A DNA stretch of 64,000 nt. It comes from Onthophagus taurus. Lineage: Eukaryota; Arthropoda; Insecta; Coleoptera; Scarabaeidae. How positions within the stretch are numbered: the first letter of the stretch is position 1; each line of letters starts with the position of its first letter. The notes below the pieces were generated by a model. It saw only the letters and a program-made list of their open reading frames with translations, did not search any database and was not told the origin of the DNA. The translations under genes were made by a program, and so were the position numbers. This document shows, one piece after another, positions 31,805-42,465 of the stretch. The stretch spans positions 10,974,001-11,038,000 of the forward strand of contig NC_091976.1 in NCBI RefSeq assembly GCF_036711975.1. Direction: 5' to 3'.

Positions 31805-31934
31805 TGCTACAATTAAGGTTTGATACCGGCCTTTTTCTCTAATATATCAAGTCTGGAAGATATCGCGGAATGCATGAGGTCAACTCGCGACTTCTACGCA
31901 CCGTTCGAATGTCGTATATTCGCTGTGGTATCCA

Positions 31935-32460
31935 TCACCGATAGACGATTTGATTTGTTATGCGATTTCGATTTAAAGGTATATCGGTGTTTACCGTTTT
32001 AATTATCGATGCGATCTGTCCAGTCTTAGATGGGTCTAATAAATTCGATATATCTTCGATATTCGATTTGTTAAGCTTTACTTGATTTAACAAATTAGTG
32101 AATTCCGTTTTAATTGCATCCCCCAACTTTTTTAATTGATCGGAAAGTTGAGTTAAATTACCAGAGCCGTCCGAGTAATTTCCATTAATTACATCTGTAA
32201 ACTCTGTCGCCGTATCATTCAATTCGTTGGAAATTTCGGTAATTTTTACGTCGCTAACATCAGTTTTAGCATGCAGATTTTTAATATCGGAAGTCCAGTG
32301 TGATGTTAAGTTTAAAAACTGGTCCTCGAGCGCTTTAATTGAGGGCTTTAAATTTCCGCTTTATAACTTGAAGATCAATATATTTCTTGTTGGCATCAAT
32401 TTCTTCACGTAGGGTTTGAATCTCCGACGTAACTTCTTTGGATTTAATTTCTAAATCTTG
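31935..32460 (-). pseudogene. Polinton coiled-coil protein remnant
   Basis: The minus-strand reading has heptad-like helices (EIKSKEVTSEIQTLREEIDANKKY, then LSDQLKKLGDAIKTEFTNLLNQVKLNKSNIEDI). A frameshift lies near 32350. Its position between integrase and the DUF8207-like gene suggests it belongs to the Polinton. The function is unknown. Confidence 0.5.
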
Positions 32461-32638
32461 AATTTAAAATCAAAAATTAAAGAATATGGTGTCAATCAAT
32501 TTTAAAAAACTTTCGAATAAGCCAATAAAGAAAAAATACTTAACGGCCCTATTGTCTTAAACATTTCATCTACATATAGTTTTATAACTCAATCGTGTTC
32601 TAGCGAAGGGTTGAAATATTTAATTTACCACCGTCAGG

Positions 32639-33125
32639 TCATATGTGTGTGTCAGTAAATTCAACAGGTTTTAAACCGATCTTCCATCCATCGGTTTTAG
32701 AATCGTACCTTATACCCATTCTAAGATCAATTGAATCCCGTTTACCGTACATATAATATAAATTTTTAATTTCAACGGGCAGCCTTCCAATATGTATACG
32801 CTCTAATTTTGCTTCAGGTTTCGTCAATTTACACTTCAGCTCCTACATTTTCAATCATTTGCGTGCCCTTAGCAATTACGTTCGGACTTTTAACCTCAAA
32901 TTTATCAACATATTCATCACTAAATTTTATCTCTTTAATTTCACCCTTAACTTTTTTCTGTGTAGGCTTTCGATGCAATTTTATCGGCACCTTTACGTCA
33001 TCCAATTTTTTTTTATATATCCTTCAAAGTGTCGCTTAACGGTCGGTGGAGTTTAGCTATAAGCGCGTCATCGCGTTCGTGACCTAGCCTAAGCGCCAGG
33101 CGTTTACGCTTTATCGCATTCTTGA
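32639..33125 (-). pseudogene. Polinton DUF8207-type protein remnant
   Basis: The readable parts are AIKRKRLALRLGHERDDAL (N-terminal helix), a KVPIKLHRKPTQKKVKGEIKEI stretch, and GIRYDSKTDGWKIGLKPVEFTDTHI, which has the same layout as the region before EDQDIHVG in the intact protein at 61127-62290. Several frameshifts. The N-terminal reading runs into the hAT end at 33141. Confidence 0.6.
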
Positions 33126-33260
33126 TGTTTACTATAGCTCAGAGGTGTCAAACTCAATTTTGCAGAGGGCCATATATTAAATTTATCATGTGTAGGCGGG
33201 CCAGAATCAAATAAAAAAAAATGTACTGAATTATTATAACATTTTATATATTTAATTATA

Positions 33261-33675
33261 CAGTGCTAGCGTAAAGTAACCCCCCCCTTTTTAACTTCCG
33301 AACAGATTGAGATATCAATATGAGCAAAAAAACGTCAGGTTCTATATTTTATCAGCACAAATATTTTCTTATGGAAAATTTTGCTATCACTTTTAGTTTT
33401 TCCGGAAAATGGATCCACTTTGTTTTTTTAAATGGAACATCCTGTATATTATGGTATCTGCCGAAAGATGAAACCAATACGAATCCAACGGTATCTCTCA
33501 ATCAAATATCGGTTTATTAGTTTTTCGCATAAAAATTAAACAAAATGCGGAATTTCGCCGGAAAAACCAATGTATCTTCGTCGACTACCTGTCGAAATGC
33601 AATCGGCCAGTTAAATGGTGGACGGTAGGTTAACGGTAGGTATACGCTCGAGCTAAGACGGATTTAAAATTGATA
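33261..33675. repeat. Mariner-like element, left long inverted repeat
   Basis: It matches 43290-43710 in inverse orientation, beginning with CAGTGCTAGCG and a C-run of varying length. Divergence is visible (many substitutions), so the element is much older than the gypsy insertion. Confidence 0.85.
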
Positions 33676-33789
33676 GTTCCCTTACTTATTTTTGAAGTAT
33701 ATTAAATTTATGCATTAATCATATTTTAAACTAAGATTAGAACTAAAACTAGAACTAACACTAGAAACTTTCGGGTTTTGCCGTGCGTC

Positions 33790-33850
33790 TTTTAATAAAA
33801 GGTTTGACGTTTCGGATGCCATGTTGCAACCTTCTTTAGAAACTGGTTCG
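33790..33850 (-). repeat. Penelope-type fragment with hammerhead-like motif
   Basis: The minus strand at 33843-33802 reads GTTT, CTAAAGA, an imperfect stem, GAAA, CGTC and AAAC; GTTT/AAAC pair. CTAAAGA has one core change from CUGANGA. It lies inside the mariner-like element next to its left repeat. An ACTAGAACTAAAACTAGAAC-type simple repeat precedes it. Confidence 0.5.
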
Positions 33851-33917
33851 AAGTGTTTAATTCACACCGGCCGTGAAAGCCTTCGTACTTATATTATTAA
33901 TCATACTTTATCAAAAA

Positions 33918-34302
33918 ATATTTATAAAGAAAAAAATCAAAGTCAATATAAGAAATGAAATTTTTTTATTAAAGATTTTGCCGTATCGGTTGAAAAATTG
34001 GCTTAGTGTTGTTATTGAATAATAAAAGAATTTTTTATTTATTAAGAACAAACATTTTTGTAGTGTTTCCTCTCTCACACGGCTTAACATGTGATGATCA
34101 ATATTTTGGCAGACGTCAATAATTTTTTGTTTTAAATCCTCAATACTGTCCAGCGAAATTTTATATACCTTGGATTTTAAATAACATCATAAAAAGAAAT
34201 CTAAATGTGTCAGATCTGGTGATCTTGCTGGCCATTCAATCGGCCCACGTCGACCGATCCACCGTCCATTAAAATTTGTATCAAGATAATTTCGTACCAT
34301 TG
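33918..34302 (-). pseudogene. Mariner-like transposase, C-terminal half
   Basis: It continues the gene after the gypsy insertion: YLDTNFNGRWIGRRGPIEWPARSPDLT.LDFFL, the box with the last catalytic Asp (SPDL) of mariner-type enzymes, followed by a stop in place of the Trp/Phe before CYLKSKVY, and then SIEDLKQKI and a C-terminal helix. The TGG-to-stop change at about 34187 inactivates it. Confidence 0.88.
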
Positions 34303-34306
34303 CCGC

Positions 34307-36001
34307 TGTTACGTTTTTTTTATTCTTTACTATCTGTTAATGTATTTTTTTTTCTTTCTCTGTTAAACTCGTAAAAAAAAAGTTTGTTTCAGCAACGGAT
34401 TTCGAGTTTCCTACTTCCTTTACTTATCCTAATCCTCCCTAGAGGCCGCTGGTAATTTATTTCGAATTTCATAATTACACCCTTTTTAATTCATTTGTAG
34501 TTTATTTTTTTTACTTAATTTTTTTTATTAAATTTATTATTATTTTTTTTTGTTTGGGAGAGATTTGATTCGTTAACGATAAAATGTTTTCTTGGGATTT
34601 AAGCGTCACGTTAAAGTTTTTTTTTTTGGGTATATATTGAGACGAGTTTTGGGAAACGGTCTCTTTTTAAAACGTACGCCCAGTGAGAACCACCTCGTAT
34701 GAATTTTTGGCTTAAGACGACATTTTTGAGATTTAGTAAAATTTTGTTGGGTCGATTGCCATTCCGAAGATTTCGGATTTATCATTCGAAGGGGGAAAAT
34801 CGGGAATAATTAGTTTTGGTTCTTGATTACGGATTGATTCCGGATGTTAGATTACTTTCACGCTGAAACGTTATTTTGGGCATAGACCTCGCCGAACTTG
34901 AGGTGAGCGTTTATTTTTTTTTGTTCATTAAATAGTTTTCAGAATAAAAAAAAAATTAAATCTTAAATTTTATTTGTTTTTCAATTTAATCTAATCGAGG
35001 GATTGTAATTCCTAGGTCTTTTTTTTTGGGGAGAGAAATTCTATTTTTTTTGGGGTTTCTTTTTTTTTCTGATGTGGACTCCGAAACCACGATTACCTGT
35101 AAGGAAGACTTCGATTAATTCGACGGCATAAATCCATTTCCGTTACCACTTACCTAGGACTCGAAGGAAGTTGCTGACATCTCCAATTTACCTCGAATAA
35201 GTTGATATAACCAGAAGACTAAGGTCAGATTTTTTTTTGTTGGCTGAACTTCTTTGAGAGTTTAGTTTTTTTGTTAAAATCTTTTGTTTAAAAAAAAAAA
35301 AAAAAAGAAAAGGGGAGATTAATAGATATATTGAATTTTTTTTTCTATTATTAGAGAATTTATTTTTATATTATTTTTCCTAATTTTTTTTGATTTTTTT
35401 TAATTTCCTTTGATTTTGTAAGAGAATTGTTAATTGGGGTTTTATTTTTTTTTTTTACTGCATTTATTTTGTGTTTTATGAAAAGCACACTCCGACACAA
35501 GATCTTGGGGTTGTGGGGTGTTTATGAGTATTTTGAACTCAGTTCGGGTATTATTTTTTTTTATTTTTGGTTTAATTTTGGCCCCGATTAAATTCTTATT
35601 TAAAAGTTTTTCTTTGATTTTCGATTCATTTAATTATTATATTTCAAGTTTTTTTATTATTCAAGTTTAAAAATTATAGTATTATTTCTTTTGTTATTAT
35701 TTCTTTTCATTTATTTTATTCTAATATATTTCAAATTGATCTTATACTTACCTGCATTTATTTTCTGTGTGTGTGTTTGATAATTTATGTTGGTTTCATT
35801 CCGATATTTAATTTACCACTTCTCGTTCAGTGCCGGTTGCGGATTGTCGGAACGGGTGGCGCCTTTAAAAAAGAATCGACCCCCCCCCCTTCTCCGCAGA
35901 AGTATAAGCCGGGGAGTCCGCAATATAATCGGGTGTTCGGAATTCAATCGTTATTTTTTTTTGTCTGCGTTTTGTAATATTAAGAAATTAGAGGCGTTAC
36001 A
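34307..36001 (+). repeat. Gypsy 5' LTR
   Basis: 1,695 bp, unusually long and rich in T-runs. It is near-identical to 40748-42461. Short open frames near its end (35771-36029) are LTR sequence, repeated in the 3' LTR, and not genes. Confidence 0.95.
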
Positions 36002-36004
36002 ATT

Positions 36005-36022
36005 TGGCGCCCAACGTGGGGC
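36005..36022 (+). other. Gypsy primer binding site, tRNA-Lys(CTT)
   Basis: TGGCGCCCAACGTGGGGC begins 4 bases after the LTR and is complementary to the 3' end of animal tRNA-Lys(CTT), including its CCA, over 18 nt. Confidence 0.85.
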
Positions 36023-36196
36023 CCGATAAAAGTAGAGTCGGTCAAGTTGGTCGCTTACGAAGCAGAGGACCTTTTGAATTTTCTTTTTTTTTTCTGGAAG
36101 AGGAAAGCGGGTTTATCTTGTTAATTGTTGAAACGTTTATTGGTACGCATTAGAGGGCAGAGTTCGAAAGTTATCGGGACGGTTATAGAAGGAAAT

Positions 36197-37501
36197 ATGG
36201 AAGTGGGACGTTTATCGGCAGACGCGTTGCGTTACGAGCTGAAGGTTCGCGGAATCACGGCTGATTTAGGTTATGACGAGATGAGGTGCTCGTTACGAAA
36301 GCTAATTCGGATGGAGCGCGACAAAAGCTTCCGTTTGCCGAGAAATCCGTACTCTTACGCGGAGGATGAAAAGGCTATACGAGATGATATCGCGAAATAT
36401 AGCGGGAAAATCGATGCGCTAGGGGCCATATCGAGTGGCAGCGCAGAATTTAAGAAAATCGATAATCATTTAAAACATTTGATCGGTCGAGCAAATCGAG
36501 CAAACGCGACGAAAGACGAGGAGCGTGATACAATGACTCAGTTAGTAGCGGAAATTGTTTCTCAATCAACCAGGTTAGAAATGAAAACGCGAGCGGCATC
36601 AACCCCGCGAAGGTCAGCTACAACTACAGCTGTGTCGGTTGCAGAGTCTTCGGACGATGCGAGTGAGCCAATGGCGGTATCGGACGATAATGATGACGAT
36701 GACGTGATGAATACGCACGGTATTCCCGTGATGAAATGGGGCGTAAATTTTTCTGGGGACGGACGAGGTTCGTTGAGTGCCTTTTTGGAACAGGTAACGG
36801 AATTGAGAATCGCGCGCGGTGTGTCAAAGTCCGTATTGTTTATGTCGGCGGTTGACCTATTTAACGGACCAGCATTGGTGTGGTATCGGGCTAATCGCGA
36901 GCGGTATACTTCATGGGAACAATTGGTCGAGGGTTTAAAATTCGAATTCCAACCCGTGCATTACGATGATCGGTTGATGGATGAGATAAAGCGACGAACT
37001 CAGGGCTCAACCGAGAGCATCGGTATTTACGTGTCAGTTATGAGAAATCTCTTCGCGCGTTTAGGGTCAAAAATTTCCGAAGCGGCTCAGATAAAAATTA
37101 TCGTAAAAAATTTGACTCCGTCATTTCAGCGGCAGTTGGCCTTAGTGGAAATTATTTCGGTAGAACAATTGATCTTTCACCTTGGTCGAAAGCTGGAAGC
37201 TACGCGGTCAGCAGTAAACGATTATGTTCCCCCAACGCGTTTGAACAAAACTCTCGAGCCTGACTTGGCGTATACGGTCGTCGAATCTACCGTGGCGGCT
37301 GCGCCGGTGACGAACGAAGACGAAAGGCACGCGAGTAGAACAGTTAATTATGGCAAATGCTGGAATTGTGGAATCCAGGGACACCGAGCGAACTCGTGTT
37401 GCGCGCCAAAACGAAAACACTGTTATCGTTGTGGAGAGCCAAATGTAATCTCGCGAGATTGTCCGAAGTGTTCGGGAAATGGGAGAGCGGATCGACGGTA
37501 G
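36197..37501 (+). CDS. Gypsy Gag polyprotein
   Basis: I take the Met at 36197 (MEVGRLSADALRYELKVRG) as start because the upstream codons from 36125 look like leader. About 434 residues. The N-terminal part has a SAP-like helix pair (LRYELKVRGI...LRKLIRMER), then an acidic linker, the retrotransposon capsid domain (FNGPALVWYRANRERYTSWEQLVEGLKFEFQP, ~res 235-330) and two zinc knuckles (CWNCGIQGHRANSC; CYRCGEPNVISRDC, ~405-440). The second knuckle has Val-Ile-Ser in place of the usual G-H, so it may be weakened. It ends in TAG at 37499-37501, inside the frameshift stem-loop. Confidence 0.93.
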   Translation: MEVGRLSADALRYELKVRGITADLGYDEMRCSLRKLIRMERDKSFRLPRNPYSYAEDEKAIRDDIAKYSGKIDALGAISSGSAEFKKIDNHLKHLIGRANRANATKDEERDTMTQLVAEIVSQSTRLEMKTRAASTPRRSATTTAVSVAESSDDASEPMAVSDDNDDDDVMNTHGIPVMKWGVNFSGDGRGSLSAFLEQVTELRIARGVSKSVLFMSAVDLFNGPALVWYRANRERYTSWEQLVEGLKFEFQPVHYDDRLMDEIKRRTQGSTESIGIYVSVMRNLFARLGSKISEAAQIKIIVKNLTPSFQRQLALVEIISVEQLIFHLGRKLEATRSAVNDYVPPTRLNKTLEPDLAYTVVESTVAAAPVTNEDERHASRTVNYGKCWNCGIQGHRANSCCAPKRKHCYRCGEPNVISRDCPKCSGNGRADRR

Positions 37502-40413
37502 ATCGGTGTCGAATCCGTCCCTTAACAAAGCCGATCGGTGTGCTATTGGACTACGTGTTAGCGTACACGAGGAACGACGAACGCCCTTATTTATATATAG
37601 AAATTATGGGAAAAAGAGTTGCGGGTTTGTTGGATTCAGCAGCAACTAGGACCATTGCGGGATGCGACGGTATATCGATACTAAAACGCTTAGGTCTACC
37701 GATATTTAAAACTAAAATGCAATGCACGGTCGCGAACGACAATAAATGTAGTATTGAGGGAGTAATGTCTGTACCAATAGCCGTGGAAGGGCGTACTAAG
37801 CTGATCGAAATTTTGCTGGTACCTGATTTGCGACATGCGTTAGTTTTGGGAGTTGATTTTTGGAAAAAAATGGGCGTGATACCTGATCTCCGAAAGGGTG
37901 AATGGTCATTTTCAAGTGTACCACCGGAAATTACGGTTTCAGCAATTCAGGCTAGGGCGAGTCTTAATTCTGATGATGAGCGACGGTTGAACATGCTTCT
38001 CGATACAGTTTTCGGTACTGCAAAGGTTGCTAAATTGGGACATACTAATTTGGTCGCGCATCGTATAAGAGTCGATAAAGATGTGTTACCTATAAAACAG
38101 CGTTATTACCCGATATCCCCGGCCATGCAAAAATTAGTCGACGGTGAATTAGACGAAATGATTAAATTGGGAATTGTTGAAAAGTCGAACAGTCCGTGGT
38201 CGTCACCCATACTTTTAATACCAAAACGTGATGGAGGATATCGATTCTGTGTCGACTACAGGCAGTTAAATCGGGTTACGCAATCCGACGCGTATCCACT
38301 GCCGCATATATCGTGGACGTTAGACAGTTTGAGGGACGCTCGGTACTTGTCCTCTATCGATATCAAGTCCGCGTACTGGCAGATCCCCATGTCAGAGGAG
38401 AGCAAATTATATACGGCTTTTACGGTACCTAATCGAGGACTGTTTCAATTTAATCGGATGCCGTTCGGTTTATCTAACGCGCCAGCAACGTGGCAAAGGT
38501 TTATAGACGGCGTGATTGGCGGTGATTTGGTACCTCATGTTTTCGTGTACTTGGACGATATCATCGTCGTAACTCCAACTAAGGAGAAACATTTTGAAAT
38601 TTTAGATATAGTGATCACGAGGTTATTACAAGCGGGACTTTCTTTAAACAAAGAGAAGTGCCAATTCTTCCGTGAGTCATTGAAATATTTGGGATACGTG
38701 GTTGACGGGGATGGCTTGCATGTCGACCCGGATAAGGTCAAATCAATATTAGAAATTCCTACGCCGAAGAAAGTAACCGAGGTTAGACGCATGGTGGGCA
38801 TGGCTTCGTGGTATAGGCGGTTTGTACCCGGGTTCGCTTCCGTGATTTCTCCGTTGACGGGTTTACTAAAGAAAACTTGTAAACATTTTAATTGGGATGA
38901 GAAGTGCACTCATGCATGGGAAGTAATTAAGGAAAAATTGGTATCGGCGCCAATCTTAACCAGACCTGATTTTACTAAAGAGTTCGTAGTGCAAACAGAT
39001 GCATCGGACTATGGGTTGGGAGCTGTGTTGACGCAAATGATCGATGATGAGGAACGGGTAATATGTTATTTAAGTCGATCTCTTACCGTACAAGAGCGAA
39101 AATTTAGTACGACCGAAAATGAGTGTTTGACGGTATTGTGGGCGGTCGAACGTTTAAGACCTTACGTCGAAGGTAGCCATTTCACGGTTGTAACCGACCA
39201 TTACTCGTTAGTATGGCTAAACAATTTGAAATCTCCTTCCGGTAGATTAGCGCGTTGGTCAATTAGGTTGCAGCAGTATAATTTCACCATAAAGCACAGA
39301 AAAGGAAAAGATCACGTGGTGCCTGACGCCCTATCGCGCGCCGTACCTGTTTTAACCGATGAAGTTACTATAAGTAATAACTTAGATCCGTGGTATATTA
39401 AATTAATAAAGTCTGTGGAATTGCTCCCTGATAAGTATCCGTTATATCATGTAGAAGATGGTAAATTATTTCGAAAAGTAAAGAATTTAAATTATCGAGT
39501 GTCGAATGGGGATGAATCGTGGAAATTAGTAATACCGAAAGCGGAACGGGCTAATTTAATAAAAAAATTACACGACTTGCCGGAGACGGGAGGTCATTTG
39601 GGCGTCGAGAAAACGATTTCAAAGGTAGCTCAATATTATTATTGGCCAAAGTATCGAACGGACGTGGTTAGGTACATTCGGGCGTGTGAGGTTTGTCAAC
39701 GGACAAAACCAGAACAAAAAGCTCCCGCGGGGTTCTTAAAGAGTCATATCGGTGAAGTTCGTCCATGGCAAACAATTAGTGTTGATCTTATTGGTCCTTT
39801 ACCGCGCAGCAATAAAGGATATAACCACATCCTTGTTGTCCTTGACGTGTTCAGCAAGTACCCGGTATGTTTCCCGCTGCGAACAGCAACAGCCGCTGCC
39901 GTTGTTCGAAATCTCGAAGATGGAATATTTCTTACGTACGGTGTACCTCAAACGATAATTAGCGATAACGGGGTTCAATTTAGATCAAAATTATACGAGC
40001 GATTGATGCGTGATTATCAGGTTAAAACGAAATTTACCCCATTTTACCATCCGCAGGCGAACCCGACCGAAAGGGTTAATCGTACAATAAAAACGATGTT
40101 AACCGCGTACGTCAGCGATAACCATCGTACTTGGGATTTGTACCTGACAAAAGTTACGTGTGCCTTGCGAACGGCGAAACATTCAGTAACGGGTTATTCT
40201 CCATATTATGTATTACACGGGAGAGAGATGATTTTGGATGGTTCTTTGCATGAGATTGGTGCAATACATGAAGGGTTAAATACGAAATGCCGGGCGAAAG
40301 CATTTAGAAACTTATTCGCGGAGGTTCACGCGAGAATTAAGCTGGCATCGGCACGTTCCGGGCTGAATTCAATTGAATCAATTTTGTTTTATCTGACGCG
40401 AATAAAGGTATAG
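37357..40413 (+). CDS. Gypsy Pol: protease, RT, RNase H, integrase
   Basis: The real Pol part starts at the frameshift near 37480; the first ~40 residues of this frame overlap gag. In order: protease with LLDSAATRTI (~res 92; Ala where most have Gly after DS/DT); RT with YRFCVDYRQLN, LSSIDIKSAYWQIP and VYLDDIIV (~398); RNase H with VVQTDASDYGLGAVL, FSTTENECLTVLWAV and VVTDHYSLVWL; integrase zinc region (GHLGVEKT...CEVCQRTK) and core with SVDLIGPL (~809), SDNGVQF (~868) and PTERVNRT (~904). After ~40370 the frame is wrong; the last ~70 codons lie in another frame to 40595. Confidence 0.95.
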   Translation: MLELWNPGTPSELVLRAKTKTLLSLWRAKCNLARLSEVFGKWESGSTVDRCRIRPLTKPIGVLLDYVLAYTRNDERPYLYIEIMGKRVAGLLDSAATRTIAGCDGISILKRLGLPIFKTKMQCTVANDNKCSIEGVMSVPIAVEGRTKLIEILLVPDLRHALVLGVDFWKKMGVIPDLRKGEWSFSSVPPEITVSAIQARASLNSDDERRLNMLLDTVFGTAKVAKLGHTNLVAHRIRVDKDVLPIKQRYYPISPAMQKLVDGELDEMIKLGIVEKSNSPWSSPILLIPKRDGGYRFCVDYRQLNRVTQSDAYPLPHISWTLDSLRDARYLSSIDIKSAYWQIPMSEESKLYTAFTVPNRGLFQFNRMPFGLSNAPATWQRFIDGVIGGDLVPHVFVYLDDIIVVTPTKEKHFEILDIVITRLLQAGLSLNKEKCQFFRESLKYLGYVVDGDGLHVDPDKVKSILEIPTPKKVTEVRRMVGMASWYRRFVPGFASVISPLTGLLKKTCKHFNWDEKCTHAWEVIKEKLVSAPILTRPDFTKEFVVQTDASDYGLGAVLTQMIDDEERVICYLSRSLTVQERKFSTTENECLTVLWAVERLRPYVEGSHFTVVTDHYSLVWLNNLKSPSGRLARWSIRLQQYNFTIKHRKGKDHVVPDALSRAVPVLTDEVTISNNLDPWYIKLIKSVELLPDKYPLYHVEDGKLFRKVKNLNYRVSNGDESWKLVIPKAERANLIKKLHDLPETGGHLGVEKTISKVAQYYYWPKYRTDVVRYIRACEVCQRTKPEQKAPAGFLKSHIGEVRPWQTISVDLIGPLPRSNKGYNHILVVLDVFSKYPVCFPLRTATAAAVVRNLEDGIFLTYGVPQTIISDNGVQFRSKLYERLMRDYQVKTKFTPFYHPQANPTERVNRTIKTMLTAYVSDNHRTWDLYLTKVTCALRTAKHSVTGYSPYYVLHGREMILDGSLHEIGAIHEGLNTKCRAKAFRNLFAEVHARIKLASARSGLNSIESILFYLTRIKV
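37474..37517 (+). promoter_or_regulatory. Predicted -1 ribosomal frameshift signal between gag and pol
   Basis: The slippery heptamer G GGA AAT (37474-37480) is in the correct zero frame. A 7-nt spacer (37481-37487) is followed by a stem-loop: CGGATCGAC (37488-37496) pairs with GTCG-A-ATCCG (37508-37517, one bulged A), with an 11-nt loop. pol is in the -1 frame relative to gag, as this signal requires. Confidence 0.75.
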
Positions 40414-40595
40414 CAGCAAAGATGTCGGATAAGTATATTGGTCCATTTTGCGTGCGAAAGAAAATTGCCGATGACATTTACGAATTGGAAACAATTACCG
40501 GTATTGCTTTATTGGGACATTGGCACGTAACGCATTTGAAGCCATACATTCGCGAATCGGGTCTGGAAACGCATGATGATGACGGAAACGTGTAA
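40380..40595 (+). pseudogene. Gypsy integrase C-terminal tail, frame-shifted
   Basis: The continuation of Pol in another frame reads KGIAAKMSDKYIGPFCVRKKIADDIYELE...GHWHVTHLKPYI and stops at TAA 40593-40595. KMSDKYIGPF and the HLKPY ending are the usual end of gypsy integrases. A small indel between 40360 and 40400 is the only break, so this copy could have been active recently. Confidence 0.88.
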
Positions 40596-40732
40596 TCGGT
40601 GCATGACATTCTTTCTTGTTGCTAATCTTCTTCTTTTCTATTACACTGTCTTTCTGTCACTTCCTCTTGCTTTCATCTCTGGGATTTTTTTTTGGTTTTG
40701 GTAAAGAAATTTTTGGGAAAAATTTCTTTCGA

Positions 40733-40747
40733 TGGGAAAGAAGGGTG
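40733..40747 (+). other. Gypsy polypurine tract
   Basis: GGGAAAGAAGGGTG directly before the TGTTACG start of the 3' LTR. It primes plus-strand synthesis. Confidence 0.8.
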
Positions 40748-42461
40748 TGTTACGTTTTTTTTATTCTTTACTATCTGTTAATGTATTTTTTTTTCTTTCT
40801 CTGTTAAACTCGTAAAAAAAAAAAAAAAAAAATTTTTTTTTAGTTTGTTTCAGCAACGGATTTCGAGTTTCCTACTTCCTTTACTTATCCTAATCCTTCC
40901 TAGAGGCCGCTGGTAATTTATTTCGAATTTCATAATTACACCCTTTTTAATTCATTTGTAGTTTATTTTTTTTTACTTAATTTTTTTTATTAAATTTATT
41001 ATTAATTTTTTTTGTTTGGGAGAGATTTGATTCGTTAACGATAAAATGTTTTCTTGGGATTTAAGCGTCACGTTAAAGTTTTTTTTTTTGGGTATATATT
41101 GAGACGAGTTTTGGGAAACGGTCTCTTTTTAAAACGTACGCCCAGTGAGAACCACCTCGTATGAATTTTTAGCTTAAGACGACATTTTTGAGATTTAGTA
41201 AAATTTTGTTGGGTCGATTGCCATTCCGAAGATTTCGGATTTATCATTCGAAGGGGGAAAATCGGGAATAATTAGTTTTGGTTCCTGATTACGGATTGAT
41301 TCCGGATGTTAGATTACTTTCACGCTGAAACGTTATATTGGGCATAGACCTCGTCGAACTTGAGGTGAGCGTTTATTTTTTTTTGTTCATTAAATAGTTT
41401 TCAGAATAAAAAAAAAATTAAATCTTAAATTTTATTTGTTTTTCAATTTAATCTAATCGAGGGATTGTAATTCCTAGGTCTTTTTTTTTTGGGGAGAGAA
41501 ATTCTATTTTTTTTGGGGTTTCTTTTTTTTTCTGATGCGGACTCCGAAACCACGATTACCTGTAAGGAAGACTTCGATTAATTCGACGGCATAAATCCAT
41601 TTCCGTTACCACTTACCTAGGACTCGAAGGAAGTTGCTGACATCTCCAATTTACCTCGAATAAGTTGATATAACCAGAAGACTAAGGTCAGATTTTTTTT
41701 TGTTGGCTGAACTTCTTTGAGAGTTTAGTTTTTTTTGTTAAAATCTTTTGTTTAAAAAAAAAAAAAAAAGAAAAGGGGAGATTAATAGATATATTGAATT
41801 TTTTTTTCTATTATTAGAGAATTTATTTTTATATTATTTTTCCTAATTTTTTTTGATATTTTTTAATTTCCTTTGATTTTGTAAGAGAATTGTTAATTGG
41901 GGTTTTATTTTTTTTTTACTGCATTTATTTTGTGTTTTATGAAAAGCACACTCCGACACAAGATCTTGGGGTTGTGGGGTGTTTATGAGTATTTTGAACT
42001 CAGTTCAGGTATTATTTTTTTTTATTTTTGGTTTAATTTTGGCCCCGATTAAATTCTTATTTAAAAGTTTTTCTTTGATTTTCGATTCATTTAATTATTA
42101 TATTTCAAGTTTTTTTATTATTCAAGTTTAAAAATTATAGTATTATTTCTTTTGTTATTATTTCTTTTCATTTATTTTATTCTAATATATTTCAAATTGA
42201 TCTTATACTTACCTGCATTTATTTTCTGTGTGTGTGTTTGATAATTTATGTTGGTTTCATTCCGATATTTAATTTACCACTTCTCGTTCAGTGCCGGTTG
42301 CGGATTGTCGGAACGGGTGGCGCCTCTAAAAAAGAATCGAACCCCCCCCTTCTCCGCAGAAGTATAAGCCGGGGAGTCCGCAATATAATCGGGTGTTCGG
42401 AATTCAATCGTTATTTTTTTTTGTCTGCGTTTTGTAATATTAAGAAATTAGAGGCGTTACA
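40748..42461 (+). repeat. Gypsy 3' LTR
   Basis: 1,714 bp. It differs from the 5' LTR mainly by a longer A/T run near 40814-40842 and a handful of substitutions. It is followed by the CCGC target duplication. Confidence 0.95.
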
Positions 42462-42465
42462 CCGC

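Larger units (their letters stand above)
30960..33140 (-). mobile_element. Polinton/Maverick fragment, decayed
   Basis: The minus strand carries, from right to left, a DUF8207-type protein remnant (33125-32639), a coiled-coil protein (32460-31935) and an integrase (31804-30989), all damaged. The gene order integrase then DUF8207 toward higher coordinates matches the larger Polinton at 55-63 kb. Its DUF8207-like gene is cut at 33140 by a hAT element end. Confidence 0.8.
34307..42461 (+). mobile_element. Ty3/gypsy LTR retrotransposon, nearly intact and recent
   Basis: It is 8,155 bp with two 1.7-kb LTRs (34307-36001, 40748-42461) that begin TGTTACG and end GTTACA, a 4-bp target duplication CCGC (34303-34306, 42462-42465), a tRNA-Lys primer site, gag, pol in the -1 frame, and a purine tract before the 3' LTR. 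The LTRs look nearly identical by eye, differing mainly in homopolymer length. The only clear coding damage is a frameshift in the integrase tail near 40370-40385. There is no env. Confidence 0.96.

Noticed and set aside
33300-33520. Frame in the mariner-like left repeat
   Set aside because: It lies in the long inverted repeat, whose diverged partner at 43.4-43.7 kb does not keep the frame.
35771-36029. Open frames at the end of the gypsy 5' LTR
   Set aside because: The same sequence recurs in the 3' LTR at 42232-42460; it is LTR sequence without protein similarity.
40616-40807. Phe-rich frame downstream of gypsy pol as an env gene
   Set aside because: It is a translation of a T-rich 3' UTR running into the LTR, only 63 residues.
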